64,000 bases of DNA. Origin: Cyclobacteriaceae bacterium. Lineage in GTDB: Bacteria; Bacteroidota; Bacteroidia; Cytophagales; Cyclobacteriaceae. The notes beneath the pieces are model-generated. The model did no database searches. It saw only the letters and a program-made list of their open reading frames with translations, and was not told where the DNA came from. Made by a program: the position numbers and the translations under genes. The DNA is taken from the NCBI GenBank assembly GCA_028278225.1, contig JANQEU010000095.1, forward strand, positions 206,937 through 270,936. Reading direction: 5' to 3'. Positions 43,885-53,509 of the stretch are shown in pieces (the first letter of the stretch is position 1; each line of letters begins with the position of its first letter).

Positions 43885-45993
43885 ATGAAATACTCGATTT
43901 CGCTATCCTTATTGTTTCTGGTATTCTCCTGTTCAATTCCTTCCTACAAATCTTCATCGGTAAGCTCTCCAAACGGAGACCTGAAAATAGATTTCTTCCT
44001 GGTGAATGGCGTGCCGGGGTATATTGCAGATTTTGGTAACACAAACGTTATTGATACTTCTTTCCTCGGATTCGACCTTAAAGATCAACCGGGCATAGGC
44101 ACCAACCTGAAAATAGTCGACCAGTCCGCCATCTCATTTTCGGAAACATGGGAAATGCCCTGGGGTGAACAGCGTCAGGTCCAGAATAAGTACAACGAAC
44201 TCACCGTGGAGTTACAGGAAACCAGGGCGCTGGAGCGAAAGGTGAATGTCGTATTCAGGGTCTATGATGATGGATTCGGGTTTCGTTATGAATTCCCGGA
44301 ACAGGAAAATCTGACCGAACTGATTGTCGAAGATGAGAACACCCAGTTTAAGCTCACAGGAGATCATATGACATGGTGGATCCCTGGTGACTGGGACATA
44401 TATGAGCATCTCTATAACACCACGCGTTTCACTGAAATTGACGCGGTCAGTAAACGAAATCACTCCAATCTGGCACAGACATACATTCCTGAAAACGCTG
44501 TAAACACCCCGGTAACAATGAAAACAGCGGAAGGTCTTTACCTGAGCTTTCACGAGGCGGATCTGACTAATTATGCCGGAATGACACTAAAAGTGGATGA
44601 GGATAATCTCATGATGCAAAGTGAGTTGGTTGGATCGGACATCACCGGGTACAAAGCGAAAGTAGCGGTTCCGTTTAACACGCCGTGGCGAACGGTCCAA
44701 ATCGCAGAACGGGCGGGCGATTTAATCGAGTCCAATCTTATTGTGAACCTGAATGATCCAAACATTCTAGGGGACGTTTCCTGGTTCAGACCTATGAAGT
44801 ATGTGGGCATTTGGTGGGAAATGCATCTGGGTAAATCCACATGGGATCTGGAGTCCACCCAAAGCATGAATACTGTGGTTCAGGGCGACGCAGGCACTGT
44901 CGGGCATGGAGCTACTACTGAAAACGCCAAAAAGTTTATAGACTTTGCATCTGAAAATAACATTGGTGGCTTGCTCGTGGAGGGCTGGAATACAGGCTGG
45001 GATCACTGGATCGGTTTTGACGACCGGGAAGGTGTTTTTGATTTTGTAACGCCCTACGAGGATTATGATCTGCAGGAGGTCGTGCGATATGGAAGAGAGA
45101 AGGGAGTGGAAGTGATCATGCACCATGAAACTTCCGCAGCACCCAGGACTTATGATCAGCAGAAAGATACCGCGTATGCACTCATGCAGTCGCTCGGTAT
45201 ACATTCTGTAAAAACAGGCTATGTAGGGCCAATTATACCTGAAGGAGAGCGACATCATGGCCAGTGGATGGTCAATCACTACCATGGGGTTCTGGAAAAA
45301 GCGGCGGAATACCAGGTTGCGATCAATGCCCACGAGCCGATCAAGGGAACCGGTAAACGAAGAACCTATCCAAACGCGGTCTCCAGGGAAGGTTTGAGAG
45401 GACAGGAATTCAATGCCTGGGCCAGCGACGGGGGTAATCCTCCGGAGCACTTACCGATAGTGGCGTTCACCAGGATGCTGGCCGGCCCGATAGATTTCAC
45501 GCCGGGGATCTTTAATATCAAACTTGATCCCTATAAACCTGAAAATCAGGTGAACACCACACTGGCACAGCAATTGGCGTTGTATGTGGTGATATACAGT
45601 CCCATCCAGATGGCTGCTGACCTGGTGGAACATTATGAAAATCAACCGGCATTTCAATTTATACGGGATGTAGGAGTTGACTGGGAGCAAACCAGGGTGT
45701 TGGATGGGGAAGTTGGTGATTTTGTTGTGATTGCCCGCCAGGAGCGTGAAACGATGAACTGGTTTGTGGGTGGTATTACAGACGAAAATGGCCGGGATTT
45801 CAGTTTGGATTTTGATTTTCTGGATAGTGAAAAAGATTATGAAGCCCGGATATACAGTGATGATGCCGCAGCGCATTGGGATGAAAATCCCACGGCCATT
45901 GAAATTGAAACGAGAACAATCCGTAAAGGCGATCAGCTGGATCTGAAAATGGCTCCCGGGGGAGGGTTTGCCATTAGTTTAATTCAGAAATAG
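43885..45993 (+). CDS. Glycoside hydrolase family 97 lipoprotein, alpha-glucosidase-like
   Basis: This 702-residue protein has a lipobox signal (LLFLVFSCS). An N-terminal beta-sandwich leads to a TIM barrel and a C-terminal beta domain, the GH97 (SusB) layout. In GH97 the inverting alpha-glucosidases use two glutamates as base. Both positions are glutamates here: Glu415 in MHHETSAAP and Glu484 in NAHEPIKGTGKRRTYPN. An inverting alpha-glucosidase is therefore more likely than the retaining alpha-galactosidase type, which has Asp. It acts in the periplasm on alpha-glucans or maltooligosaccharides. No SusC/D pair is nearby. Confidence 0.93.
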   Translation: MKYSISLSLLFLVFSCSIPSYKSSSVSSPNGDLKIDFFLVNGVPGYIADFGNTNVIDTSFLGFDLKDQPGIGTNLKIVDQSAISFSETWEMPWGEQRQVQNKYNELTVELQETRALERKVNVVFRVYDDGFGFRYEFPEQENLTELIVEDENTQFKLTGDHMTWWIPGDWDIYEHLYNTTRFTEIDAVSKRNHSNLAQTYIPENAVNTPVTMKTAEGLYLSFHEADLTNYAGMTLKVDEDNLMMQSELVGSDITGYKAKVAVPFNTPWRTVQIAERAGDLIESNLIVNLNDPNILGDVSWFRPMKYVGIWWEMHLGKSTWDLESTQSMNTVVQGDAGTVGHGATTENAKKFIDFASENNIGGLLVEGWNTGWDHWIGFDDREGVFDFVTPYEDYDLQEVVRYGREKGVEVIMHHETSAAPRTYDQQKDTAYALMQSLGIHSVKTGYVGPIIPEGERHHGQWMVNHYHGVLEKAAEYQVAINAHEPIKGTGKRRTYPNAVSREGLRGQEFNAWASDGGNPPEHLPIVAFTRMLAGPIDFTPGIFNIKLDPYKPENQVNTTLAQQLALYVVIYSPIQMAADLVEHYENQPAFQFIRDVGVDWEQTRVLDGEVGDFVVIARQERETMNWFVGGITDENGRDFSLDFDFLDSEKDYEARIYSDDAAAHWDENPTAIEIETRTIRKGDQLDLKMAPGGGFAISLIQK

Positions 45994-45997
45994 GAAT

Positions 45998-47050
45998 TTG
46001 AAAAAAGGATACATCCTTTCCTTTCTGGTTATTTTACTGGTCGGGCTTTATGTCTTTTACATTTTCGCTTCAACGGGGTATTTCAGGAAAATCACCCCCG
46101 TACTTGACGGTGAAGTTTATGCATCATTCGATATCCCCGGAGTAGAGGACATTGCGGTAAGCTATGAAGATAAATTCCTGATCCTGTCATCGGATGACCG
46201 GAAATCCAGAAAAAACGGAAATCCTGAACAGGGAGGGATTTATTTTCTGGACCTGACAAGAAGGGATCTGGTACCGAGGTTGATCAGCGGGTCGTTCGGG
46301 AAGACGCTTTATCCACACGGCATTAGCCTGTTCAGAATTGATTCCATGAACTATCGCCTTTGGGTGATCAATCATGTTCGTGGAATTCATACCATCGAGG
46401 TTTTTCGCTTTGGAGGTCAGCTACTGCTGCACGAAAAAACCATAACGGATGAATCAATGCTGAGTCCGAACGATGTAGCAGCGCTAAGTGAAAACACATT
46501 CTATTTTACAAATGATCATCGATTTTTATCCGGACCAGGACGTCTGGCAGAGGATTACCTGGGATTGAAAGTCTCAAATGTCATGTGGTATGATGGTTCC
46601 GCATTCAAAGAGGTGGCAACAGGTATTGCTTATGCGAATGGCCTGAATTACGACGTCAAGAGGAACCTGCTGTTTGTAGCTTCGCCCAGGGGATTCCTTG
46701 TAAATGTTTATCAGCCCGTAACAAACGGAGACCTGGTTTTTCTCGAATCGATTCCGGCAGGTACAGGAGTTGATAATATTGAATTCGACGAGAACGGCAA
46801 TCTGTTAATTGGATGTCATCCAAACCTGCTCGCATTTACGGCTTATGCTGCCGGAAAGAAGCCGTACGCCCCTTCTGAGGTGATCCGTATCAGCTATGAT
46901 GGAGATAATGACTATGATATCTCCACGCTATGGATGGACGACGGCAAAATAATGTCAGCATCTGCGGTCGCGGTGATGTACAGAGACAAGATGTTTGTGG
47001 GAAATGTTATGGATGATCATTTTGTTGTTTTGAAAATGAACAGGGAATGA
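45998..47050 (+). CDS. Membrane-anchored paraoxonase/SMP-30-like beta-propeller
   Basis: The 350-residue protein starts at TTG, four bases after the GH97 stop. One N-terminal TM anchor (about 3-25) precedes a six-bladed propeller. Motifs PHGISLF, SPNDVAAL, YFTNDH, YANGLNYD and VDNIEFDENGNLLIG match the calcium-coordinating blocks of the PON arylesterase/lactonase family. It probably hydrolyses lactones or esters outside the inner membrane. It overlaps the next gene by the ATGA tetranucleotide. A link to sugar lactones is suggested by the adjacent GH97 but not shown. Confidence 0.85.
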   Translation: MKKGYILSFLVILLVGLYVFYIFASTGYFRKITPVLDGEVYASFDIPGVEDIAVSYEDKFLILSSDDRKSRKNGNPEQGGIYFLDLTRRDLVPRLISGSFGKTLYPHGISLFRIDSMNYRLWVINHVRGIHTIEVFRFGGQLLLHEKTITDESMLSPNDVAALSENTFYFTNDHRFLSGPGRLAEDYLGLKVSNVMWYDGSAFKEVATGIAYANGLNYDVKRNLLFVASPRGFLVNVYQPVTNGDLVFLESIPAGTGVDNIEFDENGNLLIGCHPNLLAFTAYAAGKKPYAPSEVIRISYDGDNDYDISTLWMDDGKIMSASAVAVMYRDKMFVGNVMDDHFVVLKMNRE

Positions 47051-47364
47051 CAATAACGATAAAGCACAGAAACAGTGGCGAGATCATTGCACAGGGCAAG
47101 AAAGGCTGGGGTCTGTTCCCCTTTGAAGGGAATTACTACATTTCACAGAAAAACCTGAAAACCAGTGGATTTAAATTCAGTGGGATACCCGGAATCTGTC
47201 CTTACAAATTCATTTATTTCTGGTATCATTTTACTTCAAAGAATGGAGATAAGGTGCCTATGCTTGGCTGGAAATACTGGCTTCCCAATCCAATATTCCC
47301 ATTTATAGCATTCAGGCTCGCCGTACCACAACATCATCCCGAATTGGAAATCTTAAAGGAATAA
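47047..47364 (+). CDS. Small protein, DUF427-like
   Basis: This is a 105-residue protein whose ATG overlaps the lactonase stop. The order GEIIAQGKKG, FEGNYYIS, GICPYKFIYFWY and a late AFRLAVPQ resembles DUF427 proteins, where VEGNHYF and CPWKG precede a strand pair. It is divergent, and the assignment is tentative. No signal peptide or TM is visible. Tight coupling suggests a role with the lactonase. Confidence 0.6.
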   Translation: MTITIKHRNSGEIIAQGKKGWGLFPFEGNYYISQKNLKTSGFKFSGIPGICPYKFIYFWYHFTSKNGDKVPMLGWKYWLPNPIFPFIAFRLAVPQHHPELEILKE

Positions 47365-47369
47365 ATCGA

Positions 47370-47594
47370 ATGCAAAACCTGACATGGCTTATCATTCTGC
47401 TTGGCATCGCGCTTGGTGTTCAAATTGTCCTTTTCATTTGGGGAAGACGGATAAGAAAAAAGGAAAAGGAAAACAGCGTCATTGAAAAGTACGACATTCG
47501 TTCACGTCAAAAAGCGTGGCAACTGCTCGCTGATCCGGAGCTTCCCGAAGAGGACAGAAAGAAGATCGAGGAATTGTTCCAGGACAAAGCGTAA
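47370..47594 (+). CDS. Small single-pass membrane protein
   Basis: It is 74 residues long. An N-terminal TM (LIILLGIALGVQIVLFIW, about 6-23) is followed by a charged cytoplasmic tail with helical ELPEEDRKKIEELF. It belongs to the run GH97 to AKR by its 5-bp spacing. I do not recognise the family. Confidence 0.7.
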   Translation: MQNLTWLIILLGIALGVQIVLFIWGRRIRKKEKENSVIEKYDIRSRQKAWQLLADPELPEEDRKKIEELFQDKA

Positions 47595-47629
47595 TTCAGC
47601 CAGGTAGAAAGATAAAGGCGAGAAGAGAG

Positions 47630-48622
47630 ATGAAATACAGAAAATTTGGTAAAACAGACCTGACTGTAAGCGAAATCGGATTTGGCGCCTGGGCCATCGG
47701 GGGACCGGCTATGGCGGGGGAAATCCCCATCGGGTGGGGCGATGCGGACGATAAAACTTCATTAGCTGCCCTGAAGAAGGCTTTTGACCTTGGCATCAAT
47801 TTTTTTGATACTGCCGACTTCTATGGTTTGGGTCATTCGGAAGAATTGATCGGAAATCTGTGGGGAAACCGGGAAGATATTGTAGTTGCGACCAAAGTTG
47901 GTCATAGACTGGATAATGAAAACAGCATTTATCTCGATTACAGCAAGAAGTATATAATTGAAGCTTGTGAAAGCAGTTTGAAAAGGCTAAAGAGAGATAG
48001 AATAGATTACTATCAATTGCACACCGCCAAACTCGATCATCTTGAAGACGGCGAGTGTATCGAAGCCATGGAGCAGCTCCGGCAAGATGGTAAAATCCGG
48101 TATTGGGGATTGTCCCTGAATACTTACAATCCCGAACCGGAAGCCAATTACATGATAAATAATGAGCTTGGTTATGGATTTCAGTTAGTGTTCAATATCA
48201 TCAATCAAAAGGCAGCGCCAATTCTCAAGAAAGCTTATTCGAAAGAAATGGGTATTATCGCCCGTATGCCATTGCAATTTGGATTACTGACAGGTAAGTT
48301 CAACAAGGAAACAAGATTTCCAAAAACAGACCATCGTAGTTTTCGACTGAATCCGGAAGTATTGGAGAGGTCGCTTACCGCTCTTGAACCCGTATGGGAA
48401 ATTGCTGTAAAATATAATGCGGATCCGGATTTGTTCGCCCTGAGTTTCATGCTCAATTATCCTGAAGTCAGCACTGTCATTCCCGGGATCAGAACAAAGG
48501 AACAGGCCATCTCCAACGCGAAAGACATTTGCGAACTAAGCGAGACCGACATGGATATTTTGAATGAAATGTATGAGTACCAGTTTAAGAGTCTACTCCT
48601 GTTTATGGAAGAAAGGGGATAA
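47630..48622 (+). CDS. Aldo/keto reductase
   Basis: The 330-residue AKR barrel has MKYRKFGKTDLTVSEIGFGAW at its start. NFFDTADFYGLGHSEELIG holds the catalytic Asp and Tyr, and VVATKVGH the Lys. YYQLHTAKLDHLEDGECIEA and a late TVIPGIRTKEQAISN bind NADP(H). It reduces or oxidises carbonyl/sugar substrates in the cytoplasm; the substrate is unknown. It may be the last gene of the GH97 run (36-bp gap). Confidence 0.92.
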   Translation: MKYRKFGKTDLTVSEIGFGAWAIGGPAMAGEIPIGWGDADDKTSLAALKKAFDLGINFFDTADFYGLGHSEELIGNLWGNREDIVVATKVGHRLDNENSIYLDYSKKYIIEACESSLKRLKRDRIDYYQLHTAKLDHLEDGECIEAMEQLRQDGKIRYWGLSLNTYNPEPEANYMINNELGYGFQLVFNIINQKAAPILKKAYSKEMGIIARMPLQFGLLTGKFNKETRFPKTDHRSFRLNPEVLERSLTALEPVWEIAVKYNADPDLFALSFMLNYPEVSTVIPGIRTKEQAISNAKDICELSETDMDILNEMYEYQFKSLLLFMEERG

Positions 48623-49000
48623 GACTCGCCACATAATCCATTACACCCGGTCTGAATCTTTTATCGGATAATCAAAAATCCTCATACCTGGATCTTGACC
48701 ATGATGTTATTACTTTCCTTAAAAATTCCTAACTTCATAATGTTTGGGAATACATACCATGAGCCGGGTAATGTGAGCTCGACATAAAACCACGAGAAAA
48801 AACTGTCATATCGATTGAAAAGAGATATCTTCTCAAATTGATAGTGTTTTTTATGATTAAGGCATGCATGACAGTGTTAAAAGATTTCTCCTTCTGTCGA
48901 AAAGACAGTTTTTCCCTGGATTTCGGACGCTGGACGCATTTGCGTTATGTCGAACTCAGGTTAGGTAAAGTTCTTTCATTTAAACTAAAAAGGCTATCTG
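48623..49000. other. Intergenic stretch, no gene supported
   Basis: In these 378 bases I see no ORF with family signals and no clear terminator. The arms AAAAAACTGTC (about 48797) and GACAGTTTTT (about 48903) could pair but are about 100 bp apart. The region should contain the promoter for 49001. Confidence 0.5.
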
Positions 49001-49645
49001 ATGCGTAATCTGTTTCTATATCAATTGATGCTACTCACTGGTTTTTTGGCTTATGCACAATCTTCACAGGATCAAAAGGCACTGGATCAAAAAGTCAGTC
49101 AATTCCTGGATCAGAATCGTTCGGAGTGGCGAGACATGAACGTCCCTTACAATGACGGGAAAGTTTTGTATGACCTGATTGTCAAAAACAACTATACATC
49201 GGCGCTGGAAATCGGCACTTCCACCGGTCACTCTACCACCTGGATTGCATGGGCCTTAAGTAAGACCGGAGGCAAATTGATCACCATCGATATCGATGAA
49301 AGAAGGATCAACATTGCCAGGGAAAATTTGAAAAAAGCAGGGCTTTCGGAATTCGTCGATTTCAGACGGGCCGATGCTCATGCCCTCGTAAAGCAACTGG
49401 AGGGTCCTTTCGATTTTGTCTTTTCAGATGCCGACAAAGACTGGTACCGGCAGTATTTCATTGATATCGATCCAAAATTGAAAGTAGGAGGATGCTTTAC
49501 TGCCCACAATGTCCGAGGTAGCATGCGGGGTATAGGGGAATTCCTGGACCATGTACGTTCGCAAGACAACTATGAAACCACCATCGACAGAACCAGCCGG
49601 TCTGGAATTTCAATCAGTTACAAACGCTCCGAATCCGACCCCTGA
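49001..49645 (+). CDS. Exported O-methyltransferase-like protein
   Basis: The 214 residues start with a convincing signal peptide (MRNLFLYQLMLLTGFLAYAQ). A class I SAM methyltransferase of the COMT type follows: ALEIGTSTGHSTTWIA (motif I), ITIDIDERRINIAREN (motif II acidic residue), FVFSDADKDWYRQYF (metal-binding DADK) and a late GCFTAHNV. The domain belongs to cytoplasmic enzymes, and SAM is not expected in the periplasm, so the signal peptide is odd. If the start were further in, motif I would still be present but most of helix 1 would be lost. Confidence 0.82.
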   Translation: MRNLFLYQLMLLTGFLAYAQSSQDQKALDQKVSQFLDQNRSEWRDMNVPYNDGKVLYDLIVKNNYTSALEIGTSTGHSTTWIAWALSKTGGKLITIDIDERRINIARENLKKAGLSEFVDFRRADAHALVKQLEGPFDFVFSDADKDWYRQYFIDIDPKLKVGGCFTAHNVRGSMRGIGEFLDHVRSQDNYETTIDRTSRSGISISYKRSESDP

Positions 49646-49727
49646 AAGTCTGCGAATCCCAAATGAAGTGGATTCGCTACTCCCGGATTATACGTATATT
49701 TGTATTCATGTTGATCGTTTCATACGT

Positions 49728-49976
49728 ATGAAAACAAAAGTTACTTTGAGTATGGACCCGGAAGTTGTGTCTGCCGCGAAAAAACTGGCTCAGGAAAAAC
49801 AGACATCTATTTCATCGATCCTTGAAAACTACCTGGCCCGGTTAACCAATATTAGAAAAGAATCCGGCAGGCCAGAGCCAAGTAAATTCCTGAGACAAAT
49901 ACCGGCGAAAAAACCAACATTCCCTTACGACAAGAAATCCGATGACCAATGGCTGGAGGAAAACCTGAAACTCTGA
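49728..49976 (+). CDS. Antitoxin of a PIN-type toxin pair (DUF6364-like)
   Basis: The 82 residues start at ATG 49728. Upstream in-frame codons to 49551 belong to an overlap with the methyltransferase and are not used. MKTKVTLSMDPEVVSAAKKL with TSISSILENYLARL is a ribbon-helix-helix type DNA-binding start. The tail PTFPYDKKSDDQWLEE would bind the toxin. It overlaps the toxin gene by 28 bp. As in such operons, it should repress its own promoter. Confidence 0.8.
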   Translation: MKTKVTLSMDPEVVSAAKKLAQEKQTSISSILENYLARLTNIRKESGRPEPSKFLRQIPAKKPTFPYDKKSDDQWLEENLKL

Positions 49977-50398
49977 AAGTTCTTGTTGATTCAGATGTAA
50001 TTTTTGACTTCATATCCGCACGACTCCCGTTTTATCATGACGCTGAGCGGGTGTTTGTGTTGGCTGAGAAAGGTCTGATCAGCATTGTCACATTACCTCA
50101 CCTGATAGTGAATGTATGGCAGATCCGTGCTCACATGAGAATTAGCAATAAGGCCATGCACAAAAGCCTGGGTCAATTATTGACTTTAATCAATGTTCTC
50201 GATGAGCCGGCAACGGCCATAACAAAAGCATTAATGGCTCAGAGTCCTGACTTTGAAGACCGGGTGACGTTAGAATGTGCAATTGCTTATAAGCTTGATG
50301 CGATCCTGTCAAGGAATACTAAACATTTCAGGAAATCTCCAATGAAAGTTTACACGCCAAAGCAGTTTCTTACTGAAAAATTTTCAGCGATCAATTAG
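49949..50398 (+). CDS. PIN-domain toxin
   Basis: In this 149-residue protein, VLVDSDVIFDFI gives the first PIN acidic residues, SPDFEDRVTLECA the central acidic pair, and AILSRNTKHFRKSP the last conserved segment of PIN ribonucleases. It overlaps the antitoxin by 28 bp, which supports a toxin role. The first ATG (MAGGKPETLK) is used; no better start exists. The likely activity is RNA cleavage checked by the antitoxin. Confidence 0.82.
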   Translation: MAGGKPETLKVLVDSDVIFDFISARLPFYHDAERVFVLAEKGLISIVTLPHLIVNVWQIRAHMRISNKAMHKSLGQLLTLINVLDEPATAITKALMAQSPDFEDRVTLECAIAYKLDAILSRNTKHFRKSPMKVYTPKQFLTEKFSAIN

Positions 50399-50489
50399 CG
50401 CAATTCCAAAGCCTCCCCGATATAAGTTGAAATGTGATCCCTAACTTTATACCAGGGCTGGCAGACATCATCTGACCAAAACTGTTTCC

Positions 50490-51557
50490 ATGAGTGGTTA
50501 TGCAGGACGATATTGGCAAACCCTACCGAACGGAAAGATCCGGTGTGATCTTTGCCCGCGATATTGTACGCTGGGTACGGGTCAAAGGGGATTTTGCTTT
50601 GTCAGGCAAAATGTTGATGATCAACTCGAGCTGACGACCTACAACCGAAGCAGTGGTTTTTGCATAGATCCCATTGAGAAGAAACCTCTGAATCACTTTT
50701 ATCCCGGCAGCAGTGTGCTCTCATTCGGAACGGCCGGATGCAATCTTGGCTGCAAGTTCTGCCAGAACTGGAGCATGACTAAATCCAGGGAATGGGATAA
50801 ACTGATGGAACCGGCCTCACCCCGGAGAATTGCCAACACCTGCAAAAAATACGGCTGCGGGAGTGTGGCGTTTACCTATAACGATCCCGTCATTTTTGCA
50901 GAGTACGCTATGGACGTTGCTGATGCCTGTCGCGATACGGATATTAAGACCGTTGCCGTCACTGCCGGCTACATAACAGAAAAAGCCAGGTCCGATTTCT
51001 TTTCTAAAATGGATGCTGCCAACGTCGATCTGAAAGCATTTTCAGATAGGTTTTACCGGAAGCTTACGCTTAGCTCGCTTCAGCCTGTTCTTGATACCCT
51101 GGAATTTATCAGGCATGAAACGAATACCTGGCTTGAAATCACAACTCTTGTCATCCCGGGAGAAAACGATTCGGACAGGGAATTTGACCTGCTTACCTCG
51201 TGGATTGCAGAAAAACTTGGTCCGGATGTCCCCCTTCATTTCAGCGCTTTTCATCCTGACTTCAGAATGAAGGATTACCCGGGCACTTCGCTTAAGACAT
51301 TGCTCACCGCCAGGGAGATCGGTTTGTCCAATGGATTATCACATATCTACATCGGCAATGTTTATGACCCGCACGCGTCCAATACTTATTGTTCCGGGTG
51401 CGGAAATTTACTCATCGAAAGAAGGGGTTATGAATTGGGACAATATAATATCAGGGATGGAAGGTGCCTGTATTGCGCAGAAACCTGTGCCGGCCATTTT
51501 GAAAATGAAGCCGGAACGTGGGGAAGCAAAAGATTGCCGATCAGGATTTCCCGGTAA
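50490..51557 (+). CDS. amrS: AmmeMemoRadiSam-type radical SAM protein AmrS
   Basis: This is a 355-residue protein. The radical SAM cluster motif is Cys84, Cys88 and Cys91 in GCNLGCKFCQNW. An N-terminal Cys set (Cys19, 22, 26, 36) and a C-terminal CSGCG...CLYC pair could bind a second metal or cluster. AFTYNDPVIFAEYA, VDLKAFSDRFYRKL and ITTLVIPGEND are typical of AmrS, which resembles pyruvate-formate-lyase activases. The Memo and AMMECR1 partners that name the system are not in this window. It is convergent with the two-component genes, 17 bp away. Confidence 0.92.
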   Translation: MSGYAGRYWQTLPNGKIRCDLCPRYCTLGTGQRGFCFVRQNVDDQLELTTYNRSSGFCIDPIEKKPLNHFYPGSSVLSFGTAGCNLGCKFCQNWSMTKSREWDKLMEPASPRRIANTCKKYGCGSVAFTYNDPVIFAEYAMDVADACRDTDIKTVAVTAGYITEKARSDFFSKMDAANVDLKAFSDRFYRKLTLSSLQPVLDTLEFIRHETNTWLEITTLVIPGENDSDREFDLLTSWIAEKLGPDVPLHFSAFHPDFRMKDYPGTSLKTLLTAREIGLSNGLSHIYIGNVYDPHASNTYCSGCGNLLIERRGYELGQYNIRDGRCLYCAETCAGHFENEAGTWGSKRLPIRISR

Positions 51558-51574
51558 TGCCGGATTTTCCGTTC

Positions 51575-52261
51575 TCAGGTCTTTTTTACTTCCAGCATAA
51601 ATCCCTTCCCATGGATGTTGGTAATTCTGATCGAAGGGTCATCCGCGAGATATTTGCGGAGTTTAAAGATGAATACATCCATACTCTTCCGGTTGAAATA
51701 GTCATTCTTACCCCAAAGCTCTTTCAATACTTTCTGGCGATCCACTACCTGGTTCATAGCATCACAAAGCATCAGCAAGATCTGACTCTCGCGCTGTGTG
51801 AGGGTCGTGATCTTTCCCTCTTTTTTCAACATTTGATTGACAGGTTGGAACTCATACTCGCCAATTGCATAACTAGCTCGATTTGGAGTCCCGGATTTGT
51901 TGATCAACGCGTTTATTTTGGCTATGAATACCTCTTCATCTATGGGTTTTACAATGAAATCAATACATCCGGTCTTATAGCCCTGCAACTTATCTACCTT
52001 GAGAGATTTGGCGGTCAGAAAGATGAAAGGGGCATTGCCCTGCTGTGACGTCCATTCGTCAGCAAGCGTAAAACCATCCTTCTCAGGAAGCATAATATCC
52101 AGTATTCCCAGGTCATACTGCTCTTCTGTTATGGCCTTCGACGCTTCCATTCCCGTTTTTACCCATCTTGCATTGAAGTCATTCATCTCCAGGTATTTGG
52201 ACAGAATGTATCCAAAGCTTTCATCGTCTTCAACGAGGAGTAACCGGTTATTGCGGGTCAT
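51575..52261 (-). CDS. OmpR/PhoB-family response regulator
   Basis: In this 228-residue protein the receiver has LLVEDDESFG, the phospho-acceptor Asp in LGILDIMLPEKDG, LTAKS and FIVKPID. A winged-helix DNA-binding domain follows (ITTLTQRESQILLML ... SMDVFIFKLRKYL ... IHGKGFML). Its start overlaps the kinase stop by 4 bp, so both are made from one transcript. It probably binds the phased TTAAC array upstream of the kinase gene. Confidence 0.93.
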   Translation of the reverse strand: MTRNNRLLLVEDDESFGYILSKYLEMNDFNARWVKTGMEASKAITEEQYDLGILDIMLPEKDGFTLADEWTSQQGNAPFIFLTAKSLKVDKLQGYKTGCIDFIVKPIDEEVFIAKINALINKSGTPNRASYAIGEYEFQPVNQMLKKEGKITTLTQRESQILLMLCDAMNQVVDRQKVLKELWGKNDYFNRKSMDVFIFKLRKYLADDPSIRITNIHGKGFMLEVKKT

Positions 52262-53475
52262 AAAGCGGGCAACTGAATACTGAAACTTGTTCCTTTATTC
52301 GGAGCGCTCTTGAGAGAAATCAGTCCACGATGCGCTTCTATGATGTTTTTCACATAGTTCAATCCCAGTCCAAACCCTTTCACGTTGTGAATGTTTCCGG
52401 AGCTACCCCGGTAGAATTTTTCGAAGACATGGCGCTGTACATTTTTATTCATACCAATTCCATTATCTGCAACGGTCAGTACGACGTGCCCATTCGATGA
52501 TTCCGTAGAAATAGCGATTTGTGGTTTCCCCTTCGTGTATTTGATGGCATTGTCCAGCAGATTGTACAGGACATTCCCCAGATGTTCCTCATCACCGGCA
52601 ATGACAGCTTCCTCAGCAAGGTCTAAGGCTATGTCAAGCCGGTCCTGCTGAATCAACGGATTAAAACTTACAACAACGCTCTCCACAATTTCATTAAGAT
52701 CGATTTCCTTGCTTTCAAGGGTAAAATTTCCCGAGTCCAGTTGAGCGATTTGCAGGATCTTGTCGATATGGGATTGCAGTCGCTTTGTTTCGAGATCAAT
52801 GACCTGATAATAAGACTTTCGATCATTTTTTGCGGTCTGATCATTTTGCAGTACATGATTGCTAAGACTTATGGATGCCAAAGGCGTCTTGAATTCATGC
52901 GTCATGTTGTTGATGAAATCATTTTTGATCTCCGATAGCTTCTTCTGCCGTTTGAAAAGCCAGAAAATATAAATGAATGCGCCGGCCAGCAACAATATGG
53001 AGAATATGGATGGCAACATGGTTTTACCCATTTCACCATAGAGTATCTTCTGTTTTTCCGGAAAATTCAAACCCATGGCATAGTTGCAGCCCAGTGGATA
53101 TTTGCATTGATTTGAGATTATGTCGCCATTCGGATCACCAAAAATGACATTCTTGTTCAGGTCGACAACCGCCAATTCAAAATCGGTCAAAATCAGGGAA
53201 TGGTCAAACTCATATTTTAACCGGTTCTCCAGGTCATATCTCAATGCATCAGGATCTTCAATTGGCTGGTTGAAATTCGATTCAATAAATGCTTCATTGT
53301 TATCATAAAACGATTCCAAAGCCTCGAACACCCTTTCGTCAAATTTTTGACTTGCCAGTTGAAGGCCATCTTTTAACCACCTGACCTGAACATAGGCCAG
53401 ACCGATCAGGGAAGCAAAGACCAGCCCTATAACGATGTATAAGGTTGTCTTTTTCATTAACTGCCTCAAAACCAT
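52258..53475 (-). CDS. Two-component sensor histidine kinase
   Basis: It is up to 405 residues. The second start MKKTTLYIVIGLVF at 53457 is preferable, since it opens the first TM directly. Two TMs (about 10-28 and 150-172) frame a small periplasmic sensor region. HisKA has NDFINNMTHEFKTPLASISL, the N-box is NVLYNLLDNAIKYT and the G-boxes are DNGIGM and GFGLGLNYV. It is the phosphodonor of the regulator encoded next to it. The signal is unknown. Confidence 0.92.
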   Translation of the reverse strand: MVLRQLMKKTTLYIVIGLVFASLIGLAYVQVRWLKDGLQLASQKFDERVFEALESFYDNNEAFIESNFNQPIEDPDALRYDLENRLKYEFDHSLILTDFELAVVDLNKNVIFGDPNGDIISNQCKYPLGCNYAMGLNFPEKQKILYGEMGKTMLPSIFSILLLAGAFIYIFWLFKRQKKLSEIKNDFINNMTHEFKTPLASISLSNHVLQNDQTAKNDRKSYYQVIDLETKRLQSHIDKILQIAQLDSGNFTLESKEIDLNEIVESVVVSFNPLIQQDRLDIALDLAEEAVIAGDEEHLGNVLYNLLDNAIKYTKGKPQIAISTESSNGHVVLTVADNGIGMNKNVQRHVFEKFYRGSSGNIHNVKGFGLGLNYVKNIIEAHRGLISLKSAPNKGTSFSIQLPAL

Positions 53476-53509
53476 ACAATAAATTTAGAAACGGCTAAGT
53501 TGTTTTTAC

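Noticed and set aside
44767..45450. 227-codon minus-strand ORF
   Set aside because: Antisense shadow of the GH97 gene, whose catalytic motifs are on the plus strand.
49551..49727. N-terminal extension of the antitoxin frame
   Set aside because: It overlaps the methyltransferase end, and the ribbon-helix-helix starts at 49728.
51518..52048. 176-codon plus-strand ORF
   Set aside because: Shadow over the AmrS end and the response regulator gene on the other strand.
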